From Parasedimentitalea huanghaiensis (GTDB lineage: Bacteria > Pseudomonadota > Alphaproteobacteria > Rhodobacterales > Rhodobacteraceae), in assembly GCF_009753675.1 (NCBI RefSeq), contig NZ_WQLV01000018.1, positions 34,968-98,967 on the forward strand: 64,000 nt of DNA, given 5' to 3'. The position numbers were made by a program, and so were the translations under genes. The notes beneath the pieces are model-generated. The model did not search any database and had not been told where the DNA came from. It was given only the letters and a program-made list of their open reading frames with translations. Of the stretch, positions 63,864 through 64,000 are shown one piece after another; position 1 is the first letter of the stretch, and each line of letters starts with the position of its first letter.

Positions 63864-63908
63864 ACTTCATCTCAGAGAATCTGAAGATTAGTGACGTAAG
63901 GAATTAAC

Positions 63909-64000
63909 GTGAACGCACTCAGACATGCGAAACAAGCATATTCGGCGGCAAAAGCCCCGACACGGACCGTGAAAAACCTGGAATACGACGCCATCGCGCG
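63909..64000 (+). CDS. flaF: Flagellar biosynthesis regulator FlaF, partial
   Basis: The right edge cuts this gene after 30 codons. GTG start at 63909 with AAGGA upstream. The visible part (NALRHAKQAYSAAKAPTRTV, then EYDAIAR) matches the N-terminus of FlaF, which with FlbT controls flagellin translation in alphaproteobacteria. Its place after fliC is typical. Confidence 0.85.
   Translation, partial: MNALRHAKQAYSAAKAPTRTVKNLEYDAIA

Overview
The window looks like chromosome of an alphaproteobacterium of the Rhodobacteraceae, most likely the Roseobacter group. Evidence: a C4-pathway 5-aminolevulinate synthase of Rhodobacter type with a perfect FNR-type box upstream, the fliC-flaF pair, a long-form TRAP transporter, prfB without a programmed frameshift, an ilvB attenuator, and short intergenic repeats of a kind I associate with this family. 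No sequence search was run, so all family names come from motif and sequence recognition.

Positions 1-28000 are accessory. A two-component-propeller sensor gene is cut by the left window edge (1-2222). A Mu-like transposable prophage follows (about 3486-13695). It has a leftward repressor, a Cro/Ner-like gene, a ParB-like gene, transposase A with D267/D332/E384, the ATPase B, a frameshifted DUF3164 gene, GemA and two Mor/C-like activators. No lysis, head or tail gene follows, so it is an early-region remnant. A 224-bp element with perfect 21-bp inverted repeats lies beyond it, then a small cluster (CMD-family, YHS, isochorismatase-like and small membrane protein) beside an AraC regulator. A PagL-like outer-membrane gene and an IS30-family element whose transposase carries one in-frame TGA come next. 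They are followed by a TerY-P stress triad (kinase, PP2C phosphatase, vWA protein) beside a PD-(D/E)XK-like gene that lies between two copies of a dispersed repeat. A third Mor-like gene and a 165-bp tandem duplication close the accessory part.

Positions 28000-64000 are mostly housekeeping. They hold DUF2852 and RDD membrane proteins behind twin palindromic operators, the leucyl/arginyl-protein transferase (bpt) and a complete TRAP transporter divergent from a Cache-type histidine kinase and its LuxR-type response regulator. Next come ilvBN behind a leader-peptide attenuator, a chromosomal paralogue of a prophage HTH regulator, a Rieske oxygenase, an amidase and prfB. Cell-envelope genes follow (PBP1A, AmiC, an M48 protease with TPRs, a DsbA-like protein, a RodZ-like protein), together with ispG and hemA. 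The window ends with an M20 peptidase, a double DUF922 protein with one zincin motif, three identical tRNA-Asp genes, and fliC with the start of flaF.

Functional links that can be read: the TRAP genes and the two-component system share one divergent promoter region; kinase, phosphatase and vWA protein form a phosphorylation module; the prophage early genes are translationally coupled by ATGA/GTGA overlaps; the M48 protease and the DsbA-like thiol oxidoreductase are coupled envelope quality-control proteins.
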